DNA of 64,000 nt. It comes from Candidatus Poribacteria bacterium (lineage in GTDB: Bacteria; Poribacteria; WGA-4E; GCA-2687025). Where the stretch lies: NCBI GenBank assembly GCA_028818695.1, contig JAPPNK010000010.1, forward strand, positions 1 through 64,000, written 5' to 3'. The notes beneath the pieces were generated by a model. The model had not been told where the DNA came from and did not search any database. It saw nothing but the letters and a program-made list of their open reading frames with translations. This document shows, piece after piece, positions 25,368-35,020 of the stretch (position 1 is its first letter; the number at the start of each line of letters is the position of its first letter). Both the position numbers and the translations under genes were made by a program.

Positions 25368-26510
25368 TCAATCGAGCGGGAAGCTTGGCACCTGGATATA
25401 GGTTGTCCAGTTCTCGTGATAAATGCGCCATTCGCCCTCCTCATTGACGACAAACTTCAAGGTTTTGCGCCCCTCGTCTGAGTAGGCGATCTCGTCCTGA
25501 TTGTCGGCGTCTCGGTAGGCTTTGTAGGTCTGGTTGAATTGCAGGTCCGCCTCGGCGCGGTCCCCTTGTATGCTCAAGTTGGAGATTGTGATGTCAATAT
25601 CGCTGTATTTTTGCGCAAGGCGTTGCATCCGAGCGCGCAGCTCCGCCACCGTCAACGGCTCGCGTATTTCGCTTCCCTCCACGACTGTCACGCGAACGAT
25701 CTCCGCAAAATCCGCATACCACTTGATGTAATCTTCCACATCTCTCCGCTCCCACGCCTTCTGCCACGCTTCCAGTATCTGTCTCAGCTTGAGCTGCGTG
25801 TCGATAGGCGCGCCTTCGTCCTGTATCGGCTCCGCCGTTTCGACAAGCGGGTCCGCGTCCATGGCGCCGGGCGTTTCCACAACGGGAGAAGGCTCCAGCG
25901 CTATAGCCGGCGTCTGCTCCGCGAAGCTGGAGATTCGCCACTGCCGCGCCCATCCGCCCCTCTCCATATGGAGCGTGTATTCCGGCCCGTCCGCGTCTAT
26001 CTGAAAGGTCAACTCTGCCGCGTTGTCGTCCTCAGGGTCCAGCGTCTGATCCGTCTGGACGGAAAGATGCGTCCACTCCTCATCCAGCGGCGCGTCCTTC
26101 GGCTCAAGAAGAACGCCCCCGTCCTCCCGAAGCGTTTCCAGCAGGTCTTCGCCTGTTGTCCAGGACGACCCGCTTGAAACGGTCGATTTCAGCAGCAGCT
26201 TTTCAAACTGCTCCTTTGCCGATTCGTCGGTCTGGAGCTGAACGACGCCGTTCCATCGCTCGATGAACCCGTCCAGCGTCTCCGGCTTCGGCCTTGACCA
26301 CATGAGGATTCCCCATATGATCAGAAGCAGCGCTGCGGCGCCGCCGAACCAGACGACAGCGCGCATCTGTCCGTTGTCGCGCGCCGCTTGTTCCGCCTCT
26401 TCAGCAGGCGGCGCAAGCGATTCGCCCGCCGTTTCGGACGCGCTCTCTTCAGGCGCAGGCTCTGAAGTTGAACTCGATTCTTCGTCCGCGCTCTTTTCGT
26501 CTGCCCACAT
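25368..26510 (-). CDS. Single-pass membrane protein with NTF2-like C-terminal domain
   Basis: A 380-residue protein. An acidic, Glu/Ser-rich N-terminus (1-45) precedes one membrane segment (WFGGAAALLLIIWGILMW, about 53-70), a middle domain, and a C-terminal SnoaL/NTF2-like (Cds6-type) domain beginning LEAWQKAWERRDVEDYIKWYADF. The same W-x-x-AWERRD motif occurs in the lipoprotein encoded just upstream. AAAGGAG is 7 nt before the ATG. The 22-nt gap to the upstream gene indicates an operon. Function is unknown; domains of this type accompany cell-wall proteins. Confidence 0.7.
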   Translation of the reverse strand: MWADEKSADEESSSTSEPAPEESASETAGESLAPPAEEAEQAARDNGQMRAVVWFGGAAALLLIIWGILMWSRPKPETLDGFIERWNGVVQLQTDESAKEQFEKLLLKSTVSSGSSWTTGEDLLETLREDGGVLLEPKDAPLDEEWTHLSVQTDQTLDPEDDNAAELTFQIDADGPEYTLHMERGGWARQWRISSFAEQTPAIALEPSPVVETPGAMDADPLVETAEPIQDEGAPIDTQLKLRQILEAWQKAWERRDVEDYIKWYADFAEIVRVTVVEGSEIREPLTVAELRARMQRLAQKYSDIDITISNLSIQGDRAEADLQFNQTYKAYRDADNQDEIAYSDEGRKTLKFVVNEEGEWRIYHENWTTYIQVPSFPLD

Positions 26511-26532
26511 GGCGCATCTCCTTTCTCAACGC

Positions 26533-27792
26533 TCACTTTTCTTCAAACGTCGGCGCCGCTTCATAAAACCGCCACTCCTCTTTCACGATGCGCCAAGAGG
26601 CCGCCATGGACGACCAGTAGGACTTGCGCACCCAGTAATCGGGCGCGTCGGGCGATGAGCTCTTGCGCCGATACGAAAGTTCCGACACCGCCTGTTTTCC
26701 CTCGCCTCTCAAGGCAGCCTTGCCGACCGGCGTCCACGCGCTTGGATCGGCGTCGCTCACCCGCTTCATGAATTGCGTTCTCGGCGTCTCCGCCCTGTTT
26801 TCAGAGCCTTCCTTGACATCGACTCGGTATGCTTTAAGGCTGGGCGCGTAGTACGCCGCGTGCGTTTTTGCGTCGCGGCGCTCCCATGCGCGCTTCCATT
26901 GCGAGACCGCGCGCTGCGCCGCCTGCATCTGCGCGTCGGTCAGCTCGGACGGCTTTGGGCGCGTCCGCTCCTTCGCCTTTGCGATCGCCGCCTCTCTCTG
27001 CGCTTGACGCTGCGCTCCAGCCGCCGCCTTCGAATACGCTTCGGCAAGTCGGCGCGCCTCTGTCTTTTCGCGCTCCGCCTCTTTTCGCGCCGCCTGCGCC
27101 TTCGCTTCCGCCAGCTCCGCGGCTTTGCGCGCCTGCTGCAGTTGACGGTTCATCTCCGCCTTCAGCGCGTCGCTTTCAGACGCCCGGTCGTTCGCCGCCT
27201 TGATGCGCGCCTCTTTGATCGCCAGTTCGCTCTTTGCCGTTTCCAGCAGCGCCTCCAAAGCCAGAGCGCGCTCCTGCGCGTCCAGTTCGCGTTGACGCGC
27301 CTCCTCCGCCTGCCGCTGTAAATTGCCCAGCTCAAGCCCCAAGGTTTCGATCTCGGTCTGTATGGTTCTGATGGCTCCGCGCGCCTGTTCCGCCTCTAAC
27401 CGCGCCGCTTCCAGCTCGTTCAGCGCTTCCTGCCGGCGCTTCTCCTCCTCGGCGGCGAAACGTTTCAGCGCGTCCGACTGCGCATCCAGAGCCGCGATGC
27501 GCTGCGCCTGCGCGGACGCCTTGTGCGCAAACCGCAGCGCCTCCACTCCGTTTTTTTCTGCAAGATAACGGCGCGCCTCGGCAAGGTTGGTCTGCGCCTC
27601 CGCGAGAGCCGCCTGCGCGTAAATGTCCATATCAGGCGATCGGGCGCTGTCGATATGCGCCTGCGCCTCTTGTATCGCCGCCGTCACATCGGTTTCTTCC
27701 AACGGTCCGAGTCCAGACGATCCGCATCCGATTCCTCCCGCTAAAAGAAGCGGCACTAAAATGAGCGTTTTGATGTAAAGCGTTCTTTTCAT
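26533..27792 (-). CDS. DUF4398-type coiled-coil lipoprotein with NTF2-like C-terminal domain
   Basis: A 419-residue lipoprotein. Signal sequence with lipobox (LLLAGGIGC) is followed by a DUF4398-like helical unit (DVTAAIQEAQAHIDSAR, YAQAALAEAQTNLAEA), a long alpha-helical coiled coil (about 105-285), and a C-terminal NTF2-like domain starting VSQWKRAWERRDAKTHAAYY. It is likely held in the outer membrane with the coiled coil spanning the periplasm. The downstream gene encodes a membrane protein ending in the same domain type, so the two may act together at the envelope. Confidence 0.8.
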   Translation of the reverse strand: MKRTLYIKTLILVPLLLAGGIGCGSSGLGPLEETDVTAAIQEAQAHIDSARSPDMDIYAQAALAEAQTNLAEARRYLAEKNGVEALRFAHKASAQAQRIAALDAQSDALKRFAAEEEKRRQEALNELEAARLEAEQARGAIRTIQTEIETLGLELGNLQRQAEEARQRELDAQERALALEALLETAKSELAIKEARIKAANDRASESDALKAEMNRQLQQARKAAELAEAKAQAARKEAEREKTEARRLAEAYSKAAAGAQRQAQREAAIAKAKERTRPKPSELTDAQMQAAQRAVSQWKRAWERRDAKTHAAYYAPSLKAYRVDVKEGSENRAETPRTQFMKRVSDADPSAWTPVGKAALRGEGKQAVSELSYRRKSSSPDAPDYWVRKSYWSSMAASWRIVKEEWRFYEAAPTFEEK

Positions 27793-28082
27793 GGCGCGAG
27801 TCTCCTTCGGGGTTGCGCGTCCGCAGTCTATGCGCTAGCTTGATGCTGCATTATACCGCTAGAGGCAGGGGTAGTGGTTGTTTAACTCTTATCTTTTGAT
27901 GAAAAGAAGTGGAATTTACCATCATTAATCTCCCGCGCCGGCTGAATTTTTTGAAAAACTGCATTGCTGTGCGGCTATACTTGTTGAACCTCGAGACGCA
28001 TGCGCCAATTCATGAGCATGTCATGAAGTAACGGCGCGGCGGCGGCAGGCGCCAACATACCTTTTCATAGAAAGGCGACGCG

Positions 28083-29294
28083 ATGGAGCAATGGAAACCG
28101 ATCGACGGAGGCATCAACGCGGCAATGGGATTCACATCTGCGGGCGTGGAAGCGCGCCTCCATTACCGCGGACGCCCCGACATCGGTCTCGCGCTCTGCT
28201 CAACGCGCGCGTCGGCGGCCGCCGTCTTCACCCAAAACAGATGCGCCTCTCCGACAATCGCCTGCGACAAGGAGCGGCTGGCGCAAACAGGCGGATATGC
28301 GAGAGCGGTCGTTGTGAACGCCGGCAACGCGAACGCCGCCACCGGAGAGCGGGGCTTCGCCGACGCAAAGGCGATGTGCGACCGCGCCGCCGAAAAGCTG
28401 GGCATCGATCCCGCTGAAACGCTTGTCGCCTCTACAGGCGTCATCGGTCAGTTTCTGCCGATGGATAAGACGCTGAACGGCATCAACGCGGCTGTGGACG
28501 CGGTCAAGCAAGGCGGAAACGAACTCTTCTCCAGCGCCATTTTGACGACAGACCTGGTGGAAAAAACGAGCGCTGTTGAAACGATCATCGACGGGAAAAG
28601 GACGCGCATCGGCGGCTGCGCCAAAGGCAGCGGCATGATCGCGCCGAACATGGCGACCATGCTCGCGTTCATCTCAACGGACGCGGCGGCTGCGCCCGAA
28701 TTTTTAGGGCAGGCGCTGCGCAGAGCGGCGGCTAAAACCTTCAACCGCATGAGCGTGGACGGCGACTGCAGCACCAACGACCTCGCGCTTGTCATGGCGT
28801 CCGGCATGTCGGCGCAGATCGAGTCGCACACGGACGCGGCGGACGCTTTTGAGGCAGGGCTGGAGCGGGTTTGCCGAGATCTGGCGATTCAGATCGCGCG
28901 CGACGGCGAAGGAGCGACGGCGCTCATCGAGGTGACGGTGAACGGCGCGCGGACTGAAGAAGAGGCGGAAACCGCCGCTCGAGCGGTCGCCGAGTCTTCG
29001 CTTGTCAAAACAGCCGTGTACGGCAAGGACGCCAACTGGGGGCGCATCCTGTGCGCGCTCGGATACTCCGGCGCGCAATTCGACCCCAAAAATGTCAGCC
29101 TGCGCCTTGGGGATATAGAGCTGGTGAAGGAAGGGCAGCCGCTCCACTACAGCGAAGAGAAAGCCTCCGCCTCTCTTTCAGAAGACCCGGTGCGCATCTC
29201 CGCCGACCTTGGCGCCGGCGGCGGGCATGCCGTCTTCTGGACATGCGACCTGACCCACGGCTACATCGACATCAACGCCTCCTACAGATCTTAA
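28083..29294 (+). CDS. argJ: Glutamate N-acetyltransferase (ArgJ)
   Basis: A 403-residue enzyme of arginine synthesis that moves the acetyl group from N-acetylornithine to glutamate; bifunctional members also use acetyl-CoA. The self-cleavage and nucleophile site is visible: AKGSGMIAPNMATMLAFIST, cut before the Thr of ATML. Further ArgJ landmarks are VVNAGNANAATGERG and GKDANWGRILCALGYSG. Length is normal. It is 14 nt upstream of argB, forming an argJB operon. AAAGG lies before the ATG. The 290 nt upstream (27793-28082) hold no gene. Confidence 0.96.
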   Translation: MEQWKPIDGGINAAMGFTSAGVEARLHYRGRPDIGLALCSTRASAAAVFTQNRCASPTIACDKERLAQTGGYARAVVVNAGNANAATGERGFADAKAMCDRAAEKLGIDPAETLVASTGVIGQFLPMDKTLNGINAAVDAVKQGGNELFSSAILTTDLVEKTSAVETIIDGKRTRIGGCAKGSGMIAPNMATMLAFISTDAAAAPEFLGQALRRAAAKTFNRMSVDGDCSTNDLALVMASGMSAQIESHTDAADAFEAGLERVCRDLAIQIARDGEGATALIEVTVNGARTEEEAETAARAVAESSLVKTAVYGKDANWGRILCALGYSGAQFDPKNVSLRLGDIELVKEGQPLHYSEEKASASLSEDPVRISADLGAGGGHAVFWTCDLTHGYIDINASYRS

Positions 29295-30541
29295 GAACGG
29301 AGCGAAGCATGGAATGCAGCATTGGACAGATGACGGATCGAGCGCATCTCTTGATCGAGGCGCTTCCGTATATTCGGCAGTTTTACGGCAAGACGATCGT
29401 CGTCAAATACGGCGGGCATGCGCTCGGCGATATGCAGATTCGGCGATGCATCACAAACGACATCATTCTGATGAAATATGTCGGAATGAAGCCGATCTTG
29501 GTTCACGGCGGCGGACCGCAGATTAGCGAGCTGATGTCCCGCGTCGGGAAAAAATCGGAGTTTGTGAACGGACTGCGCGTGACGGACGAGGACGCGGTGG
29601 GACTTGTGGAGATGGCACTGGTTGGACAGGTCAACAAGAGCGTCGTCTCGCTTATCAACCTGATGGGCGGCAGCGCGGTCGGCATCAGCGGCAAGGACGG
29701 CAACATGATACGCGCCCGCAAAAAATACGCGCGCGTACAACAGGAAAACGGCCGCGAAGAGCTGGTCGACATCGGCTATGTGGGCGAGATCACAGAGGTG
29801 AATCCCAGCCCCATCCGCGCCCTTGAAGAAGGCGGGTTTGTGCCGGTCATCGCCGGCGTCGGAGCGGGAGAGGATGGCGAAACATATAACATCAACGCGG
29901 ACACCGCCGCCGGACGCATCGCCGCAGCCCTCGACGCCGAAAAGTTTATCCTGTTGACCGATGTCCGCGGCGCCTTGCGCGACCCTGTGGACGAATCGAC
30001 GCTCATCTCCACCATGCGCGTCTCCGAGGCGCCGAAACTGATTGCGGACGGCACGCTCGCAGGCGGCATGATACCAAAGGTGAAGGCATGCGTCGAGGCG
30101 CTCCATCAAGGCGTCCGGAAAGCGCATATCATCGACGGGCGCATCGCGCATTCGCTCCTGCTGGAGATCTTCACGGACGAAGGCATCGGCACGCAGATCG
30201 TCCCTGACGACGAGGAGTGACGCCGCCCGCCTTGCCGACGGAGCGCAGGCCCACTCGTGGCGGGCGTGTTCCATTGCCTGCTCAAAGAGCGCGCGGACAT
30301 GCTCGTCGTCCAGCTCATAATAGACGCTGCGCCCGTTGCGCCTGTTTTTGACGAGGCGAATGGAGCGCAGATACGCCAGCTGGTGCGAGACGGCCGACGC
30401 GCTTGCGCCCGCTTCGCCGGCGATCTCGCCCACCGAGCGTTCGCCCGAAAGAAGCGCGTAGAGTATATGCAGGCGCGTCGGGTCGCTCAACGCTTTGAAC
30501 CACTCCGCCATCGTTTCAAAATGCTCGTTTGGGACTTTCAT
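29291..30541 (-). CDS. ArsR/SmtB-family zinc sensor, frame open through argB antisense
   Basis: Residues 1-100 (30242-30541) are a winged-helix ArsR/SmtB/CzrA repressor. Helix-turn-helix: SVGEIAGEAGASASAVSHQLAYL. The alpha-5 zinc site is complete and spaced as in CzrA: Asp79, His81, His92 and His95 (DEH...EHARH). CzrA-type proteins end just after this point, but here no stop occurs until 29291, so 316 more codons run antisense to argB. The real product may be a read-through protein, or a stop may have been lost by mutation or sequencing error. It overlaps the ATPase stop by 4 nt (ATGA) and is co-transcribed with it; it likely represses that operon. Confidence 0.75.
   Translation of the reverse strand: MKVPNEHFETMAEWFKALSDPTRLHILYALLSGERSVGEIAGEAGASASAVSHQLAYLRSIRLVKNRRNGRSVYYELDDEHVRALFEQAMEHARHEWACAPSARRAASLLVVRDDLRADAFVREDLQQERMRDAPVDDMRFPDALMERLDACLHLWYHAACERAVRNQFRRLGDAHGGDERRFVHRVAQGAADIGQQDKLFGVEGCGDASGGGVRVDVICFAILSRSDAGDDRHKPAFFKGADGAGIHLCDLAHIADVDQLFAAVFLLYARVFFAGAYHVAVLAADADRAAAHQVDKRDDALVDLSNQCHLHKSHRVLVRHAQSVHKLRFFPDAGHQLANLRSAAVNQDRLHSDIFHQNDVVCDASPNLHIAERMPAVFDDDRLAVKLPNIRKRLDQEMRSIRHLSNAAFHASLRS
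29309..30220 (+). CDS. argB: Acetylglutamate kinase (ArgB)
   Basis: A 303-residue amino-acid kinase that phosphorylates N-acetylglutamate. ATG 29309 has GGAG 6 nt upstream; the open frame before it belongs to the end of argJ. Landmarks are TIVVKYGGHAL (ATP site), ILVHGGGPQI (substrate site), NINADTAAGRIA and KFILLTDVRGAL. The length, with an N-terminal helix before KYGG, suits the arginine-sensitive hexameric type. Its whole length lies opposite an open frame that continues from the arsR gene on the minus strand. Confidence 0.96.
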   Translation: MECSIGQMTDRAHLLIEALPYIRQFYGKTIVVKYGGHALGDMQIRRCITNDIILMKYVGMKPILVHGGGPQISELMSRVGKKSEFVNGLRVTDEDAVGLVEMALVGQVNKSVVSLINLMGGSAVGISGKDGNMIRARKKYARVQQENGREELVDIGYVGEITEVNPSPIRALEEGGFVPVIAGVGAGEDGETYNINADTAAGRIAAALDAEKFILLTDVRGALRDPVDESTLISTMRVSEAPKLIADGTLAGGMIPKVKACVEALHQGVRKAHIIDGRIAHSLLLEIFTDEGIGTQIVPDDEE

Positions 30542-32706
30542 GCCGCTGCAACCTCTCCTTCATCTTCGCCCATTTTGAGCATGCGAAGCCCGTTGGCGAC
30601 AACCGCCATCGACACGCCCACGTCGGCGAGAACCGCCAGCACTAACATCCCTTTGAAGGCGCTGAGCGCCGGAATGAAAGGAATGAGCGCCGCGAAAAGC
30701 ACCACAATTGCTTTGGTGGAGATGGCGAACCAGACGTTCTGCTGAACGACAAACAACGCCTGCCGGCTGAGGCGCACCGCGCTGGGCAGCGGCCGGAGGT
30801 TGCCGCTGGCAAGCGTGATGTCCGCCGCCTCCATCGCAATGTCGACGCCTGCGCCGCCCATCGCGATGCCGATTTTGGACGAGGCAAGCGCCGGGGCGTC
30901 GTTGATGCCGTCCCCGACCATCGCGGCGTTCATTCCCGCCGTATGATGCGCCTTGTCTTCAGGCAGCAGCTCGTAATGCACCTCGTCAACTTCTGCTTGC
31001 TTGCCGATGGCTTCCGCAGCGTTGCGCCTGTCGCCTGTCAACATCACAATGGGGGAGATGCCGAGTTCGCGCAGCTCCTGGACAACTCCCGGCGTTTCAT
31101 CGCGTATCGTGTCTAGAAGCCCGATCTGTCCGGCGAGCTTGCCGTCCTGCGCCGCAAAGACGCCCCCCTTGATGTCGGGCAGGCCTTTCGTTTCAATGCC
31201 GAGCTGGTTCATCATGCGCGCGTTTCCGAGAACCATGCTGCTTCCGTCCGCGACGATTTCGCCGCCCTTGCCAGGGTATGAAGTGTACACGCCCGATTCG
31301 GCATGCTCAATGCCGCGGTCTTCCGCCTCGTACAACACCGCCTTTCCGACGGCGTGTTCGGAAAGCGCGCCTGCGGAGGCTCCGATGCGCAGCACATCCT
31401 CTTCGGTGTATCCGGGTTCTGGGTGAACGCTTGCGACGCGCAATTCGCCGAGCGTCAGAGTGCCTGTTTTATCGAAGGCGAAGGAGCGTATTCCCGCCAG
31501 CGCTTCCATTGCGGCGCCGCCTTTAAACAGCACGCCCATGCGAGAGGCGCGCGCCAGCGAGGAGGAGATGGCGACCGGCGCCGCCAAAGCGAGCGCGCAC
31601 GGACAGCCCGCCACCAAGATCACGAGGCTTATATATAACCAACCCCGCTTCAGTTCTCCATTGACCGTGGTGTCGAAGAACGGTTCAAGAAACACAAGCG
31701 GCGGAACCACAGCAATGATGATGGCGACCGCGACCACAACAGGCGTGTAGTAAGCGGCAAACTTGTCAAGATAACGCTCGGCGGGGGAACGGCGCGCCTG
31801 CGCTTCTTCGACCTGCTGAAGGGCGCGCGCCAGCGCCGTTTCGTCAGAAAGCTTGGTCGTTTCAAATTCAATGGTGCCGCTGTCGTTGATGGAGCCGGCA
31901 AACACTTCGGAGCCGACCGTCTTTTCGATGAGCGCCGATTCGCCGGTGATGGGCGATTCGTTCATCTCCGTCTCACCTGACAAGACGACGCCGTCCAGCG
32001 GGACGCGCTCGCCCGGTTTCACCAAAATGCGCTCGCCAATCCCGACATCTTCAACGGCAAGCATCTCCACAGCCCCGTTTCGGAGAACGGCGGCTTGCGA
32101 CGGACTGAGCGACAGCAGCGAAGCGATCTCGCGCCGGGCGCGCGTCGCGCTGTAACCTTCCAGCGCGTTTGCAAGCGCAAAGAGCGCGACTACGGCAGTC
32201 GCTTCGCTCCATTCGTCGATATAGATTGCGCCGGCGACCGCGATTATCATGAGAACATTGATGTCAATGCGCCGGTTCCAGAGCGAGATGCCGGCGCTTC
32301 GGACGGTGAAGATTCCTCCGACCGCGATGGAGGCTACGAAGAAGATATGCCCTGTCCGCGCGTCGCCGACCAGATGCTTGCTGGCGAGGCCTGCCGCCAA
32401 TCCGCACAGGGCGAAGACAGCGCAGACGGACCGCACAGAAAATCCGCTCTCGCGGGCGGTTCCGCTGTCGGGCGTTTCAAAACCCAGGTTGCGTATTTTG
32501 GATTCGATGTCCGCAATCGTGACGGCGGCCTGGTTATAGGCGACCTGCATGCGCCCCTGAGCGAAGACGACGTTGACCGAGTCGACGCCAGGCATCGCGC
32601 CGACGACGCTTGTGATCTTGCTGGCGCAGGCTGGGCAGTCCATGCCTTCGATGCGCATCGATTCTCTTCTTGTCGCATGCCGTTTACCGACGGCTTTATT
32701 GTTCAT
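30538..32706 (-). CDS. Zn/Cd/Pb-type P1B ATPase (ZntA/CadA-like)
   Basis: A 722-residue heavy-metal export pump. The N-terminal HMA domain has GMDCPACASKI (Cys24, Cys27). Membrane helices include the CPC motif (CPCALALAAPVA). The phosphorylation site is DKTGTLTLGE and the hinge GDGINDAPAL. The last helices hold Lys (STKAIVVLF) and Asp (VLADVGVSM), the pair that marks zinc/cadmium/lead pumps. Together with the CzrA-like sensor encoded next, this points to zinc efflux. A promoter overlapping a SmtB-type operator lies upstream (32744-32799). Confidence 0.93.
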   Translation of the reverse strand: MNNKAVGKRHATRRESMRIEGMDCPACASKITSVVGAMPGVDSVNVVFAQGRMQVAYNQAAVTIADIESKIRNLGFETPDSGTARESGFSVRSVCAVFALCGLAAGLASKHLVGDARTGHIFFVASIAVGGIFTVRSAGISLWNRRIDINVLMIIAVAGAIYIDEWSEATAVVALFALANALEGYSATRARREIASLLSLSPSQAAVLRNGAVEMLAVEDVGIGERILVKPGERVPLDGVVLSGETEMNESPITGESALIEKTVGSEVFAGSINDSGTIEFETTKLSDETALARALQQVEEAQARRSPAERYLDKFAAYYTPVVVAVAIIIAVVPPLVFLEPFFDTTVNGELKRGWLYISLVILVAGCPCALALAAPVAISSSLARASRMGVLFKGGAAMEALAGIRSFAFDKTGTLTLGELRVASVHPEPGYTEEDVLRIGASAGALSEHAVGKAVLYEAEDRGIEHAESGVYTSYPGKGGEIVADGSSMVLGNARMMNQLGIETKGLPDIKGGVFAAQDGKLAGQIGLLDTIRDETPGVVQELRELGISPIVMLTGDRRNAAEAIGKQAEVDEVHYELLPEDKAHHTAGMNAAMVGDGINDAPALASSKIGIAMGGAGVDIAMEAADITLASGNLRPLPSAVRLSRQALFVVQQNVWFAISTKAIVVLFAALIPFIPALSAFKGMLVLAVLADVGVSMAVVANGLRMLKMGEDEGEVAAA

Positions 32707-32743
32707 GTATTTCCACTCCTCTTCTGCGCGTGAGCGGCTGTTT

Positions 32744-32799
32744 ATATGTTCATTTGATCATTCGTTCACATATTACCATGCAGATTTCTGCCGTGTCAA
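32744..32799 (-). promoter_or_regulatory. Promoter with ArsR/SmtB-type operator
   Basis: On the minus strand: -35 TTGACA (32794-32799), 18-nt spacer, -10 TAATAT (32770-32775). Overlapping the -10 and start site is a partly palindromic stretch (32744-32773) reading TGAACGAATGATCAAATGAA in its centre, which matches the TGAAxA-N2-TATTCA-N2-TGAA pattern of SmtB/CzrA operators. Binding here would block transcription; zinc would release it. Confidence 0.7.
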
Positions 32800-32890
32800 C
32801 CGTTTTCAGGGCGTAACGGCGGTTTTTTGCGCAATAGAGCGATTTTTTAGATAGAAAGCGTAGAAAGGCGAAATAGAGCCGCCGATAGCG

Positions 32891-35020
32891 TCAATCAGCG
32901 CGCCAGAAGCGAATGATTCGGTCATGTCCAGCGACGGCAATCTGTCCGTCCGGCGAAAACGCGACGGCGCATGCAACGATGTTACGCCCCCTCAATGTGT
33001 CGATCTGCTCCCCGGTCTCGGCGTCCCAGATCCGCATATTCTGATCGCCTCCGACGACGGCAACGAGCCGCCCGCATGGAGACAGAGTTCCGACAGGAGC
33101 GTTGGTGACGCCGTTGGTATGAATCGGCATCTTCCGCAGCAGCTCTCCCGTTTGAACGTCCCAGACATGCGCCGCGCGGTCTCCGTCGATGCTGACGAGC
33201 CGGCGTCCGCCTTCCATAAAGAAAACGGAGCGCGTCATCGGCGCATGCCCCTCCAACGAGCCAACCTCCCCGCCCGTCTCGGCGTTCCAAAGCCGAATCG
33301 TTTGATCCCAGCCGCCGCTGGCGATCGTTGTTCCGTCCGGCGAGTAAGCCGCTGTGCAAACCCTCTCCGTATGCCCCTCCAGCGTTCGGAGAGGCTCGCC
33401 CGTCTCGGCGTCCCAAACGCGCGCGGTCGCATCCGAACTGCCGGTGACGATAAAGCGGCCGTCCGGCGAGTAAGCGGCGGAACGAACCGAGTATTTATGA
33501 CCCGTCATCGTGTGAACGCAGCTGCCCGTTCGGATGTCCCAAACGCGCGCTGTTTTATCGTGGCTTGCCGTAACGATGCGCCGTCCGTCCGGCGAGAAAG
33601 CGGCGGAATACGCGAATCCATAATGCGACGCCCTCGTCAACAAGGAGTTTCCAGTAGCTGTAAAGTTTACGATGCGGTCTCCTGTTTCAACGTCCCACAG
33701 GCGGACGTTCTTGTCATGGCTTGCAGTGACGATCGTTCTGCCGTCCGGCGAAAAGGCTACGGATGCTATGAAGGCGGTATGGTCCGTTTGAATCTGCCTG
33801 GCAAATTCAAACGAGGAAGGCGGCGGCGGTGTCGGTGTCGGGGCAGGCGGAGGAGGAGAAGGCGGAGGCGGGGTCGGGGCGTAAGCGCGGATATCATGCC
33901 AGCGAATGCGCGCGCCTTTGCCGGCGGCGATGAGCGTCGTTCCGTCCGGCGAGAAGGCGGCGGTTCGAATCGGCTGCGCATTCCCGTTCAGCGTATGGAT
34001 CGGCTCCCCCGTTTCGCCGTTCCAGATGCGAACGCTTGCGTCCACGCCCGCGCTGGCGATGAGCCTGCCGCATGGCGAAAAGAGCGCCGTGTAGATCCAC
34101 TGCGTATGCCCTCTCAAAATTTGGATCGAGACGCCTGTTTCGGCGTCCCAGAGGCGGACGGTTTGATCGCCGCCGGCGCTGATAAGAATGCGCCCGTCTG
34201 AAGAGAAACCGACCGACTCCACGCTTTGCCGATGCCCGTTCAGCGTCCGGACAAGCGCGCCCGTTTCAGCGTTCCAGATGCGTATTCGATTGTCCTTGCC
34301 GCCGCTGGCGATCCGCTTGCTGTCCGGCGAGAACGCGACAGCGTGAACAGCTCCCAAACTTCCGCTCAGCGTCCGAATGCGTCCGCCCGTTTCAGCGTCC
34401 CATATCCATACGGTATTGTCCGAGCTGCCGCTGACGATGCGCCGTCCGTCGGGCGAATAAGCCGCGGAACGAACCGAAGCGCCATGTCCAGAAAGGTGAT
34501 GCAGCCTTACGCCTGTGTCGACATTCCAGATGTAGAGATCCGCGTCTTCGCTGCCGCTGACGATGAATTTGCCGTCCGGCGAATACGCGACAGCGCGGAC
34601 AGACTTCAGATGTTTGTTGAGCGTATGAATTCGCTCGCGCGTTTGAGCGTTGAAGATGCGCGTCGTCTTGTCCGATCCGCCGACAGCGAACGTTTTGCCG
34701 TCGGGTGAATAGGCGGCGGAGTAGATCCAAACTTCAGGCGGCGGCTGCGGCTTCTGCTCCTTTTTAGGAGGAGACTTCTGGTTCTGCTTCTTTTGTTGAG
34801 CGCCTGTGTTCCCGATCTTTTTGTCGTATGCCGCCTTTTTATCTGGTTTGCTGAGCGTATCATTCGCTTCATTGATCTCTTTGAGCTTCGCTTCGGCAAT
34901 TGGGTCTGGCTTTGCTCCAAGCCCATCTCTGTATTTTTTAGCGAGTTGCCTGTACGCTTTTTTGATCTTTTCTGGAGTCGCGTTTCGCGGAACTCCGAGA
35001 ATCTTATAGTAATCTTTCAC
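32891..35020 (-). CDS. J-like domain fused to two seven-bladed WD40 propellers
   Basis: A 709-residue cytosolic protein. Residues 1-70 follow the J-domain pattern ([42 protein letters not shown]), but the HPD tripeptide that stimulates DnaK is missing: the site reads [12 protein letters not shown] basic Gln/Lys/Pro linker leads to seven WD40 blades, a Pro-rich linker (about 385-405), and seven more blades. Probably a scaffold rather than an active co-chaperone. It starts in the last codon of the TPR gene (4-nt overlap, ATGA), so the two are made together. Confidence 0.82.
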   Translation of the reverse strand: MKDYYKILGVPRNATPEKIKKAYRQLAKKYRDGLGAKPDPIAEAKLKEINEANDTLSKPDKKAAYDKKIGNTGAQQKKQNQKSPPKKEQKPQPPPEVWIYSAAYSPDGKTFAVGGSDKTTRIFNAQTRERIHTLNKHLKSVRAVAYSPDGKFIVSGSEDADLYIWNVDTGVRLHHLSGHGASVRSAAYSPDGRRIVSGSSDNTVWIWDAETGGRIRTLSGSLGAVHAVAFSPDSKRIASGGKDNRIRIWNAETGALVRTLNGHRQSVESVGFSSDGRILISAGGDQTVRLWDAETGVSIQILRGHTQWIYTALFSPCGRLIASAGVDASVRIWNGETGEPIHTLNGNAQPIRTAAFSPDGTTLIAAGKGARIRWHDIRAYAPTPPPPSPPPPAPTPTPPPPSSFEFARQIQTDHTAFIASVAFSPDGRTIVTASHDKNVRLWDVETGDRIVNFTATGNSLLTRASHYGFAYSAAFSPDGRRIVTASHDKTARVWDIRTGSCVHTMTGHKYSVRSAAYSPDGRFIVTGSSDATARVWDAETGEPLRTLEGHTERVCTAAYSPDGTTIASGGWDQTIRLWNAETGGEVGSLEGHAPMTRSVFFMEGGRRLVSIDGDRAAHVWDVQTGELLRKMPIHTNGVTNAPVGTLSPCGRLVAVVGGDQNMRIWDAETGEQIDTLRGRNIVACAVAFSPDGQIAVAGHDRIIRFWRAD

